From contig NZ_JAKZKS010000003.1 in the NCBI RefSeq assembly GCF_022808615.1, forward strand, positions 62,001-126,000: a DNA stretch of 64,000 bases. Reading direction: 5' to 3'. The notes beneath the pieces are model-generated. The model was not told where the DNA came from, did not search any database, and was given only the letters and a program-made list of their open reading frames with translations. Positions 51,428 to 59,581 of this stretch are shown in pieces. Numbering within the stretch: the first letter of the stretch is position 1; every line of letters begins with the position of its first letter. Source of the stretch: Bacillus sp. FJAT-47783. GTDB taxonomy: Bacteria; Bacillota; Bacilli; Bacillales; Aeribacillaceae. The position numbers and the translations under genes were made by a program.

Positions 51428-52069
51428 TTATTGTTTCACCGCCTGTATTAACCAAACGAACGCATTCATTTGTGTAAAGGTAATCGTAAATCCATGTTTT
51501 CGAAAAATCGTTTGCAGAACTTTATGTGTCGTATAATATTCTGTTTGTAAATCCTCCGCTAAGCGCATATAACCTTTTTGTTTCGCTTCATGGATCATGT
51601 CCTCTTTTGCTTGTTGGTCAATAAAAGCAGTGTCAGCAAACACTATTTTACCACCGTTTTGAAGTAAACTTCCATATATACCAATCGCTTTCTCTTTTTC
51701 TTCATCTGTTAAATGATGAAAAGCATACGTACTTACAATCGTATCCACCTGTTGATTTGGGATCGGAAATGTTAAAAAATCTCCATCCTCAATCGTTGCG
51801 TTGTTCGCAAGCTTATCTTTTGCCTTCTTTCTCATCATCTCCGACGGTTCAATACTGTAAACTTTTTTATGTGCTTGGATCAATTTTTGTGTTAAGTTCC
51901 CTGTCCCGCATCCGAATTCTAATACGACATCCCCTGATTGGTTCACAACTTCTTGTAAAATGTTTTCATAATGTAAAAATACGTCTTTATACTCTTCATC
52001 ATAACCTTCTACTGTCGTATCATAATGATTTGCCCACTCGTCAAATAAATCAATAAATTCTCTTCCCAC
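51428..52069 (-). CDS. yrrT: SAM-dependent methyltransferase YrrT
   Basis: Class I methyltransferase, first gene of the methionine-to-cysteine operon. The 213-residue protein has [16 protein letters not shown] (motif I), [13 protein letters not shown] and [18 protein letters not shown] place the start at the GTG 52069, giving (M)[16 protein letters not shown], 6 bases after GGGGTGA; another GTG three codons upstream overlaps that site. Its methyl acceptor is unknown, but making S-adenosylhomocysteine would supply MtnN. An inverted repeat upstream (52091-52115) may be its operator. Confidence 0.92.
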   Translation of the reverse strand: MGREFIDLFDEWANHYDTTVEGYDEEYKDVFLHYENILQEVVNQSGDVVLEFGCGTGNLTQKLIQAHKKVYSIEPSEMMRKKAKDKLANNATIEDGDFLTFPIPNQQVDTIVSTYAFHHLTDEEKEKAIGIYGSLLQNGGKIVFADTAFIDQQAKEDMIHEAKQKGYMRLAEDLQTEYYTTHKVLQTIFRKHGFTITFTQMNAFVWLIQAVKQ

Positions 52070-52090
52070 TGTTGTCACCCCAAAGTATAT

Positions 52091-52115
52091 AATTCATATC
52101 AATATACTATGAATT
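52091..52115. promoter_or_regulatory. Inverted repeat upstream of yrrT, candidate operator
   Basis: AATTCAT (52091-52097) and ATGAATT (52109-52115) are exact 7-bp complements 11 bases apart. They overlap the AT-rich region where a yrrT promoter should lie. In B. subtilis this operon is repressed by CymR; whether this is its site cannot be told by eye. Confidence 0.4.
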
Positions 52116-52254
52116 TAAAATATGACTGTTCTTAAATTATCATACGTTTGAAAATATCTCAATGGAAAAGTTTTCGAATTTACCGAACAAAATAGCAAAG
52201 GTACGGATAATTTGCTACACTAATTTTGAAACTAAACTAATTGGAGAGATTATC

Positions 52255-52461
52255 ATGAATTTTCAACTAGACATTATTCAAGATAAAATCGAATTTTTCG
52301 AGGCAACAGACATAAAAGAATTAGAAAAAAAAATCAATGAACAAATTGAACATAATCAAAACATTTTGTTAGATGTACATTCTGTTTCCCATCAAATGCA
52401 CGTTTCTGATGATGGAAGAAGACTTTATAGTGCTGTTGTACATTTTAAAGCAAAAAAATAA
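52255..52461 (+). CDS. yrzA: YrzA family protein (DUF2536)
   Basis: A 68-residue acidic-to-basic small protein beginning MNFQLDIIQDKIEFFEATDIKELEKKI and ending VVHFKAKK. Sequence and location between yrrT and yrrS match B. subtilis YrzA, a DUF2536 protein of unknown function. I use the ATG at 52255 after GGAGAGATT; a longer in-frame extension to 52162 has no ribosome binding site. It is divergent from yrrT and convergent with yrrS. Confidence 0.85.
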   Translation: MNFQLDIIQDKIEFFEATDIKELEKKINEQIEHNQNILLDVHSVSHQMHVSDDGRRLYSAVVHFKAKK

Positions 52462-52488
52462 GCTGGGCTTTCTAGCCTCAGCTTATTT
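52457..52488. terminator. Bidirectional terminator overlapping the yrzA and yrrS stops
   Basis: AATAAGCTG (52457-52465) plus GGCT pair with AGCC and CAGCTTATT (52479-52487), one base bulged. The stem includes parts of both stop regions. The A run before it gives a T run for the minus-strand transcript. Confidence 0.78.
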
Positions 52489-53112
52489 CAATACTTCTAC
52501 TTTTGTCGGTTTCCAACCTTCTCCATCCACCCATGTAATGGCGACACGATACTGTTTGCCGTCTGATTTCTTTTTAATTGTCCCTTTTGCATCTTGTGGG
52601 CTGCCGTTATTTCCAAGCCACATAATGGTCATGTCTTCTTCTGCTACACCTGTTGCATAGCTTATCGCTTGAACCATTTCTTTCCAATCGATGGAGTTTT
52701 GATCATATGTTGCAACATGCTCACCTGATTGCTCTGTACCAATCGGTTCCCAATTACCGTTTTCAATGACTTGTTCAACATCTGAACCAGGTTGTCCTTC
52801 TGTCACTGTAGCACCAGCAAGCGGATCTTGTTCTTCTTCTTTTTCTTTTTCTTCATTCTTTTCCGTTTCTGTTTGTTTATCCACTTCATCTTTTTCTTCA
52901 TTTTTTGCTTTTTGCTCACTATTTTCTGCAACATCATTTTCTGTTTCTGCCATTTGATTCGATTCCTTTTCTTTCTCCCCACCGAATAACAGTTGATAAC
53001 CAATAACTACGATGAGAGTAAAGACAATCAAGATTAATGTATTTAAAATCATATTTGTTTTCCGCTTTTTCTTTCTCACTTGTATACGAGATTCCGAATC
53101 ATAGTTTGTCAC
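52483..53112 (-). CDS. yrrS: YrrS family membrane protein (DUF1510)
   Basis: About 209 residues. A basic cytoplasmic start (VRKKKRKTNMILN) is followed by a single membrane helix (about 25-45, LILIVFTLIVVIGYQLLF), then a long Glu/Lys-rich low-complexity linker (about 50-110), and a C-terminal DUF1510 domain with TIMWLGNNGSPQDAKGTIKKK. Topology suggests most of the protein is outside the membrane. It precedes the PBP gene pbpI in transcription order reversed: pbpI then yrrS, 72 bp apart. I use the GTG at 53112, 9 bases after GGAG. Function unknown; a cell-wall link is inferred. Confidence 0.85.
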   Translation of the reverse strand: MTNYDSESRIQVRKKKRKTNMILNTLILIVFTLIVVIGYQLLFGGEKEKESNQMAETENDVAENSEQKAKNEEKDEVDKQTETEKNEEKEKEEEQDPLAGATVTEGQPGSDVEQVIENGNWEPIGTEQSGEHVATYDQNSIDWKEMVQAISYATGVAEEDMTIMWLGNNGSPQDAKGTIKKKSDGKQYRVAITWVDGEGWKPTKVEVLK

Positions 53113-53184
53113 GTACACTCACTCCTCTTTACACTCTCTTGTTGCCGCTTGCCAAGGAAATCTATGAACACATTTTACCATAAG

Positions 53185-54933
53185 TTAGCGAGTATTTACA
53201 TACATCGACTGAACCATATCATAAAATATGGCATTTGTTTGTGCTTTCTCACTTGTTGTATCCATCTCAACGACGACGAGGGCATATTTCGGCTGTTGAA
53301 AAGGAAAATAGCCTGCAAACCATTTATGAACGATTTTCCCTTCATTTTTTATCTCAGCAGTTCCTGACTTGCCGGCTACGTCAACCGGCAACGTTTGGAA
53401 TCTTCTCCCTGTTCCTTTTTCACTCTTCACGACTTCTCTTAATAAATGCTGTAATTGTTGAGCCGTATAAGATGAAACCGCACTAGATTGCAATGTTTGA
53501 TCATCGAAATGATACATCGTAGTGCCATTTTTATAGGATAAATCAGATGCAACTTTGACCGCTTTTTTCTCCCCACCTCTTGCAATGGTTGCCATCATAT
53601 TGACAATAGCAAGCGGTGATACTTGAACATTCAGTTGCCCGATAGAAGTTTGCTGAATCGCTTTCGACACTTTTTTATCCTTTTCCTTCCCCCAAACAGA
53701 TCCAGCCTTTTCTTCTGGAATTTGCTTGAACTCATCATAATGATAAACAGGACCACTCCAACCAACAAGATGGAGAAGACCTAATTTTTTTGCATATTCT
53801 TCCAATATATTTTGATCTTTTTCCATTAATTGCTTCCCTAAAGTAGCAAACGTATAATTACAGCTTTGCGCAAAGCTTTCTTCAAATGTTAAAGTACCTA
53901 ATCGCTTTTTTGGATTTTTCTCCCTTTCACTATATAAATTCAAATCACAGTTATACATATCATTTTCCGAGACAATATTTTCTTCCAAAGCAGCAGCAGC
54001 AATGACCGTTTTGAAGACAGAACCCGGAACCATCGTCTCATACATATAATTGTATTGAGTCGATTGGTCATTTCGATTTAAGTCTGGTTTCGAAACTAAA
54101 GCGAGTACTTCGTTTGTCTCAATGTCTAAAAGGATAAGCCCGCCTTTTTGGACTTCATACTTATTAAAAATATCTTCGGCCATTTGTTGATACGTTAAAT
54201 CAATGGTAGTATTAACTGATATTGGATAAAACGGGTTACTATCAGCTATGTATTTTACATTTACTCCAAATAAGGGTCGCCCCAATCCATCGACATGGTA
54301 CAATAATTTTGTTTCTTCTTCTGCGAGAAGAAATTCATCAAATGCTTTTTGCAATCCCGTAACCCCAAACTTCGCCAAGTACGGAATATTTTCTTTAACG
54401 ACATACTTTTCTTCGACAAGTCGTTTATCAACACTCGTTAATCCGATAAAATGTGCGGCAACATCATCACTTATTTTTCTTTCCATATATACACCAAAAA
54501 CACCAGGGATGTTTAAATCATTGACTTTTTCAATTGTTTTGTTATGAATCAAAATTCCATCGTCTTCTGTTAACAGAACGGGGTCTTTCGCCTCTGTTAA
54601 TAGCTTTTGAATTTTCCATTCAGATAGTGGTATAATTTGTTGAAACTTTTCAATTGGCCATTGATAATTTTTTAAAAACGGAAAGAGCACAATCGTTGGT
54701 ACATATTTTTCACCAATCGGTTGTCCGTGTCGATCTAAAAACTTCCCTCTTCCGTCATCAATTAGCACTTGTTGTGTACGCTGAGCAATACTATTTTCGA
54801 TTAAATTTACTTTGCTCTTCGTAAAGGATTCTGTTTGAATTAGTTGCACTTGGGCAAGACGTGCAATAAATAGTCCGTTAGCGATGACGATGACTACTGC
54901 AATAAAAGTGATGCGCCTTCGTATTTTTCGCAT
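53185..54933 (-). CDS. pbpI: Penicillin-binding protein 4b-type transpeptidase (PbpI)
   Basis: Class B penicillin-binding protein that cross-links peptidoglycan; the B. subtilis homologue is linked to sporulation. An N-terminal membrane anchor (about 7-25) is followed by the dimerisation domain (about 50-230) and the transpeptidase domain with MVPGSVFK (SxxK, nucleophile Ser) around residue 305, SCNYT (SxN) around 363 and KSGTAEIKNEG (KTG-type, here KSG) around 536. 582 residues. I start at ATG 54933, 8 bases after GAGGTG. It lies between greA and yrrS as in B. subtilis. Confidence 0.92.
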   Translation of the reverse strand: MRKIRRRITFIAVVIVIANGLFIARLAQVQLIQTESFTKSKVNLIENSIAQRTQQVLIDDGRGKFLDRHGQPIGEKYVPTIVLFPFLKNYQWPIEKFQQIIPLSEWKIQKLLTEAKDPVLLTEDDGILIHNKTIEKVNDLNIPGVFGVYMERKISDDVAAHFIGLTSVDKRLVEEKYVVKENIPYLAKFGVTGLQKAFDEFLLAEEETKLLYHVDGLGRPLFGVNVKYIADSNPFYPISVNTTIDLTYQQMAEDIFNKYEVQKGGLILLDIETNEVLALVSKPDLNRNDQSTQYNYMYETMVPGSVFKTVIAAAALEENIVSENDMYNCDLNLYSEREKNPKKRLGTLTFEESFAQSCNYTFATLGKQLMEKDQNILEEYAKKLGLLHLVGWSGPVYHYDEFKQIPEEKAGSVWGKEKDKKVSKAIQQTSIGQLNVQVSPLAIVNMMATIARGGEKKAVKVASDLSYKNGTTMYHFDDQTLQSSAVSSYTAQQLQHLLREVVKSEKGTGRRFQTLPVDVAGKSGTAEIKNEGKIVHKWFAGYFPFQQPKYALVVVEMDTTSEKAQTNAIFYDMVQSMYVNTR

Positions 54934-54986
54934 AAAAAAACACCTCGTCATCATTTTGGACGAGATGTTTACATATTAAACGACTA

Positions 54987-55463
54987 TTAGCTTACATTCA
55001 CAATTTTTACAACCATGTCTCCACCAGGTGTTTGTACAGTCACTTCTTCACCAATTTGTTTCCCTAGTAAGCTTTTTGCCATTGGAGAATCATTCGAAAT
55101 GCGCCCCTCAAATGGGTCAGCTTCAGCGCTACCAACAATCGTATACGTTTCTTCCTCTCCATCTGGAAGCTCAATGAACGTAACTGACTTTCCTAAAGAA
55201 ACAGTCGTGCTATTTTCTGTATCTTCTTCAATTATCTTTGCATTACGAATCATATTCTCTAATGTTGTAATACGTCCTTCAACGAACGCTTGCTCTTCTT
55301 TTGCTGAATCATACTCTGAGTTCTCGGATAAATCTCCAAACGAACGAGCAATTTTAATACGTTCTACCACTTCTTTACGTTTAACTGATTTTAAGTATTC
55401 TAATTCTTGTTCAAGCTTTTCTTTTCCCGCTTGGGTCATTGGATACACTTTTTCTTCCGCCAT
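54987..55463 (-). CDS. greA: Transcription elongation factor GreA
   Basis: Rescues backtracked RNA polymerase by stimulating transcript cleavage. The N-terminal coiled-coil has [19 protein letters not shown] and the tip sequence [22 protein letters not shown] with the acidic residues that place the catalytic metal. The C-terminal FKBP-like domain follows ([20 protein letters not shown]). 158 residues. The ATG at 55463 lies 8 to 9 bases after AAGGAG; an in-frame start 9 bases upstream is too close. The structured element 55518-55848 lies directly upstream, so the greA promoter is within or near it. Confidence 0.96.
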   Translation of the reverse strand: MAEEKVYPMTQAGKEKLEQELEYLKSVKRKEVVERIKIARSFGDLSENSEYDSAKEEQAFVEGRITTLENMIRNAKIIEEDTENSTTVSLGKSVTFIELPDGEEETYTIVGSAEADPFEGRISNDSPMAKSLLGKQIGEEVTVQTPGGDMVVKIVNVS

Positions 55464-55517
55464 GTCCTTCACTCCTTCTTAACAATCAAATCCCCCAAAA
55501 AAATACAACTATGTAAT

Positions 55518-55848
55518 ATACTGCGTCTATAAAGTGAAACTTCATTCAGTGGGGGGTTTTTTCATCCCCCACTGAATGTTAGTCCATACGGGATGACCTA
55601 AAGGCCCTTGTGACCCACAGGATGTGGGTTACACAGACGTTGCCACAGGACGTGGCGCTCTTAGTCTGTGTTCTTTATGTTCGGACCTTTACGAGCAGTT
55701 GTCCCCCACCTATCTTCTTTGCTTTACTACAGAATCTTGAGGTGGGGGTCTTACTGCCCGTTAAGAGTCGGATAAAAATAGAGACAAATCAAAAGGAATC
55801 CCTTTTGATTGTCTTGATGTCATCTTATACATAATATAAACGCAGTAT
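55518..55848. mobile_element. Possible miniature inverted-repeat element / structured RNA between udk and greA
   Basis: A 331-bp gene-free segment bounded by ATACTGCGTCTATA (55518-55531) and the inverted TATAAACGCAGTAT (55835-55848): 13 of 14 bases complementary. Inside are GC-rich nested stems. CATTCAGTGGGGG (55543-55555) pairs with CCCCCACTGAATG (55566-55578). TAAAGGCC (55599-55606) pairs with GGaCCTTTA (55683-55691) around ACCCACA/TGTGGGT and ACACAGAC/GTCTGTGT plus GCCAC/GTGGC. CCCCCACCT (55703-55711) pairs with AGGTGGGGG (55740-55748). A 14-bp bulged hairpin ends it at 55783-55814. No clear target duplication and no coding frame of note. Confidence 0.55.
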
Positions 55849-55868
55849 TCCATATCTATGCTATGTTA

Positions 55869-56504
55869 TTACAAAATAGCATTTTGTTCAAGAATTGTTT
55901 GAATTTTTGTGACCATTAAATCGATCGCTACGTGGTTTTGTCCACCTTCCGGAATGATAATATCCGCATAACGCTTTGTAGGTTCAATAAATTGATTGTG
56001 CATTGGCCTTACGACCGAAACGTATTGTTCAATAACAGAATCAATGGTTCGCCCTCGTTCTTTTATGTCACGTAAAATACGGCGAATGATACGGATATCA
56101 GCATCTGTATCAACAAACAACTTCATATCCATTAAATTTCTTAAGCGCTCATCTTCAAGGACAAGTATACCTTCTAAAATAATAACATCTTTCGGTTCGA
56201 CATGTATAACTTCTTCTGAGCGGGTATGAAGCGCATAATCATATACTGGTTTTTCTATCGCCTCGTAATTAAGAAGTTGATGGATATGCTTAATTAATAA
56301 ATCATTATCGAAAGCAAATGGGTGATCGTAATTGGTTTTTAAGCGCTCCTCAAAAGGGAGATGACTCTGGTCTTTATAGTAAAAATCTTGTTCAAGCATA
56401 AGAATCGAATGTCCTTTAAAATGATCATAAATCGCTTTCGTTACGCTTGTTTTACCAGAGCCGGTACCTCCAGCCACCCCAATGACTACTGGCTTCTTCC
56501 CCAT
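55869..56504 (-). CDS. udk: Uridine kinase
   Basis: Phosphorylates uridine and cytidine in pyrimidine salvage, using ATP or GTP. The 211-residue protein begins [21 protein letters not shown] with Walker A, then the substrate-binding [13 protein letters not shown], the [13 protein letters not shown] segment, and [18 protein letters not shown] as lid. CGAAAGGAGAAC precedes the ATG, which overlaps the yrrO stop by one base. In B. subtilis yrrO-udk-greA form the same order. Confidence 0.97.
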   Translation of the reverse strand: MGKKPVVIGVAGGTGSGKTSVTKAIYDHFKGHSILMLEQDFYYKDQSHLPFEERLKTNYDHPFAFDNDLLIKHIHQLLNYEAIEKPVYDYALHTRSEEVIHVEPKDVIILEGILVLEDERLRNLMDMKLFVDTDADIRIIRRILRDIKERGRTIDSVIEQYVSVVRPMHNQFIEPTKRYADIIIPEGGQNHVAIDLMVTKIQTILEQNAIL

Positions 56505-57775
56505 TACCTGTTCTCCTTTCGCATCATATTATACGGATAAACAGGCTGATCCACTTTGAAACGAACAATTTGTAATGGATGGCGAGCGGCATCTAATTCA
56601 TTTCCATCTTCATCGTAAATCGTTTCAATGAAAGTACGGAAGTTTTCAATTTCAGGGCCGAAAAATTCAACTTCATCCCCCGGTTTAAAGTGATTACGCT
56701 GTTGCAATGTAACGATATTCGTATTGTTATCATAATCTAAAACAAGCCCAACAAAATCATACGTTGTTTTTTTACTATGGTTTCCGTACATTTGTTCTTG
56801 ATAGCCTGGCACCCCTTCAAAAAAGGCAGGTGCTGTATCGCGATTTGCACATTTATCTAATTCTTCAATCCATTCTTTTTTAAACTTAAAATTATCAGGA
56901 TCAGCACAATAAGTATCAATCACTTTACGATAAACACTTACAACCGTTGCTACGTAATGAATCGATTTCATTCGTCCTTCAATTTTCAAACTATCGATAC
57001 CAAGTTCGATCATTTTAGGAATCGATTCGATTAATTTTAAATCTTTTGGACTCATCGCAAACGGAGAATCATCTTCTTCATATAGCGGGACTTCTTCATT
57101 TTGTGACATTTCATATAAATCATAATCCCATCGACAAGATTGACAACAGCCGCCACGGTTTGAATCACGTGCTGTCATATGGTTACTTAATGTACAACGC
57201 CCAGAATAGGCAATACACATTGCTCCATGAATAAATGCCTCAATTTCAATATCTACTTTTTCTTTCATTTCCTGAATTTCTTCTGCACTCGTTTCACGTG
57301 CAAGAACAACACGCTCTAACCCTTCTTCTTTCCAAAACTGAACGGCTTTCCAGTTTGCAAGAGATTGCTGTGTACTTAAATGAACTTCAAGCTTCGGTGC
57401 AACTTTTCGACACGTTTCAATAATTAATGGGTCAGCAACGATAATACCCGTAACCCCAGCACCTTCTAATGCCTTTAAATACTCATCTAACCCATCCATG
57501 TTCTCATTATGAGCGTATATATTCGTTGTCACATAAATTTTTGCACCGTATTGATGCGCAAATTGGACTCCTTCCGCGATTTCCTCAATGGAGAAATTAT
57601 CCGCATTTGAACGAAGTCCGTATTCTTGTCCTCCAATAAAGACAGCATCTGCACCATACATGACGGCAATTTTTAATTTTTCTAAGTTACCTGCTGGTGC
57701 TAAAAGCTCTGGCTTTTTCACAATGACACGTTTCCCGTTAATGACTTTTGAAATCGGTTCTTTTACGGCAGCCAT
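56504..57775 (-). CDS. yrrO: U32 family protein, tRNA 5-hydroxyuridine synthesis (TrhP2/YrrO)
   Basis: Formerly called collagenase-like peptidase U32; in B. subtilis YrrN and YrrO are needed to hydroxylate U34 (ho5U) of tRNAs. The 423-residue protein has [29 protein letters not shown] at the start, [31 protein letters not shown]-type U32 block with CxxC-like cysteines in the middle (about 175-215), [10 protein letters not shown], and a C-terminal beta domain (about 330-420). GGAGGAG precedes the ATG. It is 35 bp after yrrN. Confidence 0.92.
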   Translation of the reverse strand: MAAVKEPISKVINGKRVIVKKPELLAPAGNLEKLKIAVMYGADAVFIGGQEYGLRSNADNFSIEEIAEGVQFAHQYGAKIYVTTNIYAHNENMDGLDEYLKALEGAGVTGIIVADPLIIETCRKVAPKLEVHLSTQQSLANWKAVQFWKEEGLERVVLARETSAEEIQEMKEKVDIEIEAFIHGAMCIAYSGRCTLSNHMTARDSNRGGCCQSCRWDYDLYEMSQNEEVPLYEEDDSPFAMSPKDLKLIESIPKMIELGIDSLKIEGRMKSIHYVATVVSVYRKVIDTYCADPDNFKFKKEWIEELDKCANRDTAPAFFEGVPGYQEQMYGNHSKKTTYDFVGLVLDYDNNTNIVTLQQRNHFKPGDEVEFFGPEIENFRTFIETIYDEDGNELDAARHPLQIVRFKVDQPVYPYNMMRKENR

Positions 57776-57810
57776 CTATTTTCTCCTCCTTTTCCGTTCA
57801 ACATTCGCTA

Positions 57811-58740
57811 TTAATACACCGTTTCTTTAAAGAAAAATCCTGTATCAAGTGGACGATTTCCAGGTTGAATCGCTTCAATCTCTTCTAAAAGCTCGTCTTT
57901 CACTTCTTCATATTGCAGAGGATCCTCTACATATAAATCAATCGCTTTTCGATATTTCTTCGTTACTTCGACGATGTATTCGAATGATTTTAGAACACCA
58001 TCAATTTTAAAGCTGTCTATTCCTGCATCAATCATTTCACTTAATTCATCAATGATACAAATATCGTTCGGACTCATAATATGTGTCCCATTTTCATCCT
58101 CAAAAATAGGGTACTTATTGTTACGCTCTTTATCATGAAGGAACATATTTTTTTGAAGCTTCTTATTTTCAATCTCCATCACTTTTCCTTGATATTCGAA
58201 ATAGTTTCCAACTAGGGAGCGTTTAGATTGGAACATACATGTCATGCCATGTACTTGAACTTCAATTTCTACTTCAGCATGCTCTTTCGTTTCGATAATC
58301 GCATCCATATTTAGCTCACGAGCTAAAACCGCACGTTTTGCGCCTTTTCGTCCCCAATAGTTACATGCATACCAGTTTGTAGCAGTCGTTTCAGTGTTCC
58401 AGTGTAACTTCAAATCTTTCGCGTGTTCACGTACAATCATTAATACAGCTGGATCACCAAAAACAATGGCATCTGGTTTCACTTCATTTAAAAATTGAAC
58501 ATAGTCAACAAGATCATCCATTTTATCATTATGAAAAATTGCGTTCATTGCAACATACACTTTTTTTCCATGTACATGAGCAATTTCAATGGATTTCTTT
58601 ACATCTTCACGATTAAATTCACCTGCTAAACGTAGACCAAATCGTTGTTCACCGATGATGAATGCATCAGCTCCTGCTTCGATTAACGGCTTTATATCTT
58701 CAACACTCGTTGGGGTTACAAGTAGTTCTGGCTTTTTCAT
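57811..58740 (-). CDS. yrrN: U32 family protein, tRNA 5-hydroxyuridine synthesis (TrhP1/YrrN)
   Basis: Shorter paralogue of YrrO (309 residues) with KPELLVTPTSVEDIKPLIEAGADAFIIGEQRFGLR and the U32 core ending FKIDGVLKSFEYI. It lacks the C-terminal beta domain and has fewer of the U32 cysteines: in place of the Cys-rich block it has HGMTCMFQSKRSLVGNYF with a single Cys. So a full Fe-S or zinc site is doubtful, and it may work as partner of YrrO. The ATG overlaps the trmR stop by 4 bp. Confidence 0.9.
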   Translation of the reverse strand: MKKPELLVTPTSVEDIKPLIEAGADAFIIGEQRFGLRLAGEFNREDVKKSIEIAHVHGKKVYVAMNAIFHNDKMDDLVDYVQFLNEVKPDAIVFGDPAVLMIVREHAKDLKLHWNTETTATNWYACNYWGRKGAKRAVLARELNMDAIIETKEHAEVEIEVQVHGMTCMFQSKRSLVGNYFEYQGKVMEIENKKLQKNMFLHDKERNNKYPIFEDENGTHIMSPNDICIIDELSEMIDAGIDSFKIDGVLKSFEYIVEVTKKYRKAIDLYVEDPLQYEEVKDELLEEIEAIQPGNRPLDTGFFFKETVY

Positions 58741-59387
58741 TCACGTTCACCTCTCTTAATACTTACAGCTACTCCGTCTCCGACGGGAATAATCGTTGTT
58801 TCATAATGTGGATGATTCATTAACCATTCATTATACTGTTTGATTTTTCTCACTAAGCTTCGAATCCGTTTGGACTCAATGTTCTCTTCTACAACTAATC
58901 CTTTAAATAATACGTTATCCGTAATGATCACGGCTTTTACGGATAACAATGGTTCAAAGCTTTCAAAAAAACGCTGATATTGCCCTTTCGCAGCGTCAAT
59001 AAATAACACATCATATGGACCGTGCTTTTTAATATCTTCTATTAAATCGAAAGCATCTCCATAAAGAGTCGTGATTTTATTTTCAAGTTTGGCATTTTGG
59101 ATATTGCGAATTGCTTCTTCATATCGCTCCTGATCACGTTCAACCGTTACAACCTTTGCATCAGGAAGAGACTTCACCATTCGTATAGCAGAATAACCGA
59201 TCGCTGTACCAATCTCTAAAATATGATGTGGTTGATGTAGCTTTAAAATGGATAACATGACAGAAATAGCTGTCTTCTCCATAATTGGCACTTGATGTTC
59301 GCTTGCATATAACTCCATATCACGAATTTGTTGATCAACTGGTGGCAACAAATTTTGAATATATAATTCGATTTTGCTATTTTGCAA
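58737..59387 (-). CDS. trmR: tRNA 5-hydroxyuridine methyltransferase TrmR
   Basis: O-methyltransferase that converts ho5U34 to mo5U34 in tRNA, widening wobble decoding. The 216-residue protein of the catechol-O-methyltransferase fold has HHILEIGTAIGYSAIRM (motif I), VVTVERDQERYEEA, VLFIDAAKGQYQRFFE and a metal-binding DNVLFKGLV. The start is probably TTG at 59387, following GGGGGAGG by 10 or more bases. The operon with yrrN and yrrO places both steps of the modification together. Confidence 0.92.
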   Translation of the reverse strand: MQNSKIELYIQNLLPPVDQQIRDMELYASEHQVPIMEKTAISVMLSILKLHQPHHILEIGTAIGYSAIRMVKSLPDAKVVTVERDQERYEEAIRNIQNAKLENKITTLYGDAFDLIEDIKKHGPYDVLFIDAAKGQYQRFFESFEPLLSVKAVIITDNVLFKGLVVEENIESKRIRSLVRKIKQYNEWLMNHPHYETTIIPVGDGVAVSIKRGERE

Positions 59388-59473
59388 CGGTCATTGCCTC
59401 CCCCTTCATTCATACCGACAAGCTAAATTAAAGTATATGTCAAATTTTAACGAATTTCATTAAACTCAAAAAG

Positions 59474-59496
59474 AAGAGTTCATCCACTGAACTCTT
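59474..59496 (-). terminator. Second terminator downstream of mltG
   Basis: AAGAGTTC (59474-59481) pairs with GAACTCTT (59489-59496); the minus-strand tail is CTTTTTG. It backs up the hairpin at 59547-59570. Confidence 0.7.
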
Positions 59497-59546
59497 TCTG
59501 GCAACTTTTTCTCTTCACAACTCGATATATTTTACCATAAAAAGAA

Positions 59547-59570
59547 AGGGAATGCGAATAGCAATTCCCT
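59547..59570 (-). terminator. Terminator after mltG
   Basis: AGGGAAT (59547-59553) pairs with ATTCCCT (59564-59570) around a 10-base loop; TTCTTTTTAT follows on the minus strand, 11 bp after the mltG stop. Confidence 0.8.
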
Positions 59571-59581
59571 AAAACCAATAT

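Noticed and set aside
51412-52254. S-box (SAM riboswitch) upstream of the yrrT operon
   Set aside because: The leader is under 100 bases, AT-rich and has no S-box core or terminator; only a small inverted repeat is present.
52803-53003. Lys/Phe-rich frames across yrrS on both strands
   Set aside because: They mirror the Glu/Lys low-complexity linker of YrrS and have no independent start signals.
55015-55482. 155-codon plus-strand frame antisense to greA
   Set aside because: It is the complement of a well-supported greA, Ser-rich by codon reflection, and has no ribosome binding site.
58201-58290. Loss of U32 cysteines in YrrN as a frameshift or decay
   Set aside because: The frame is intact and the short paralogue is expected to lack most of them; it is treated as a family feature.
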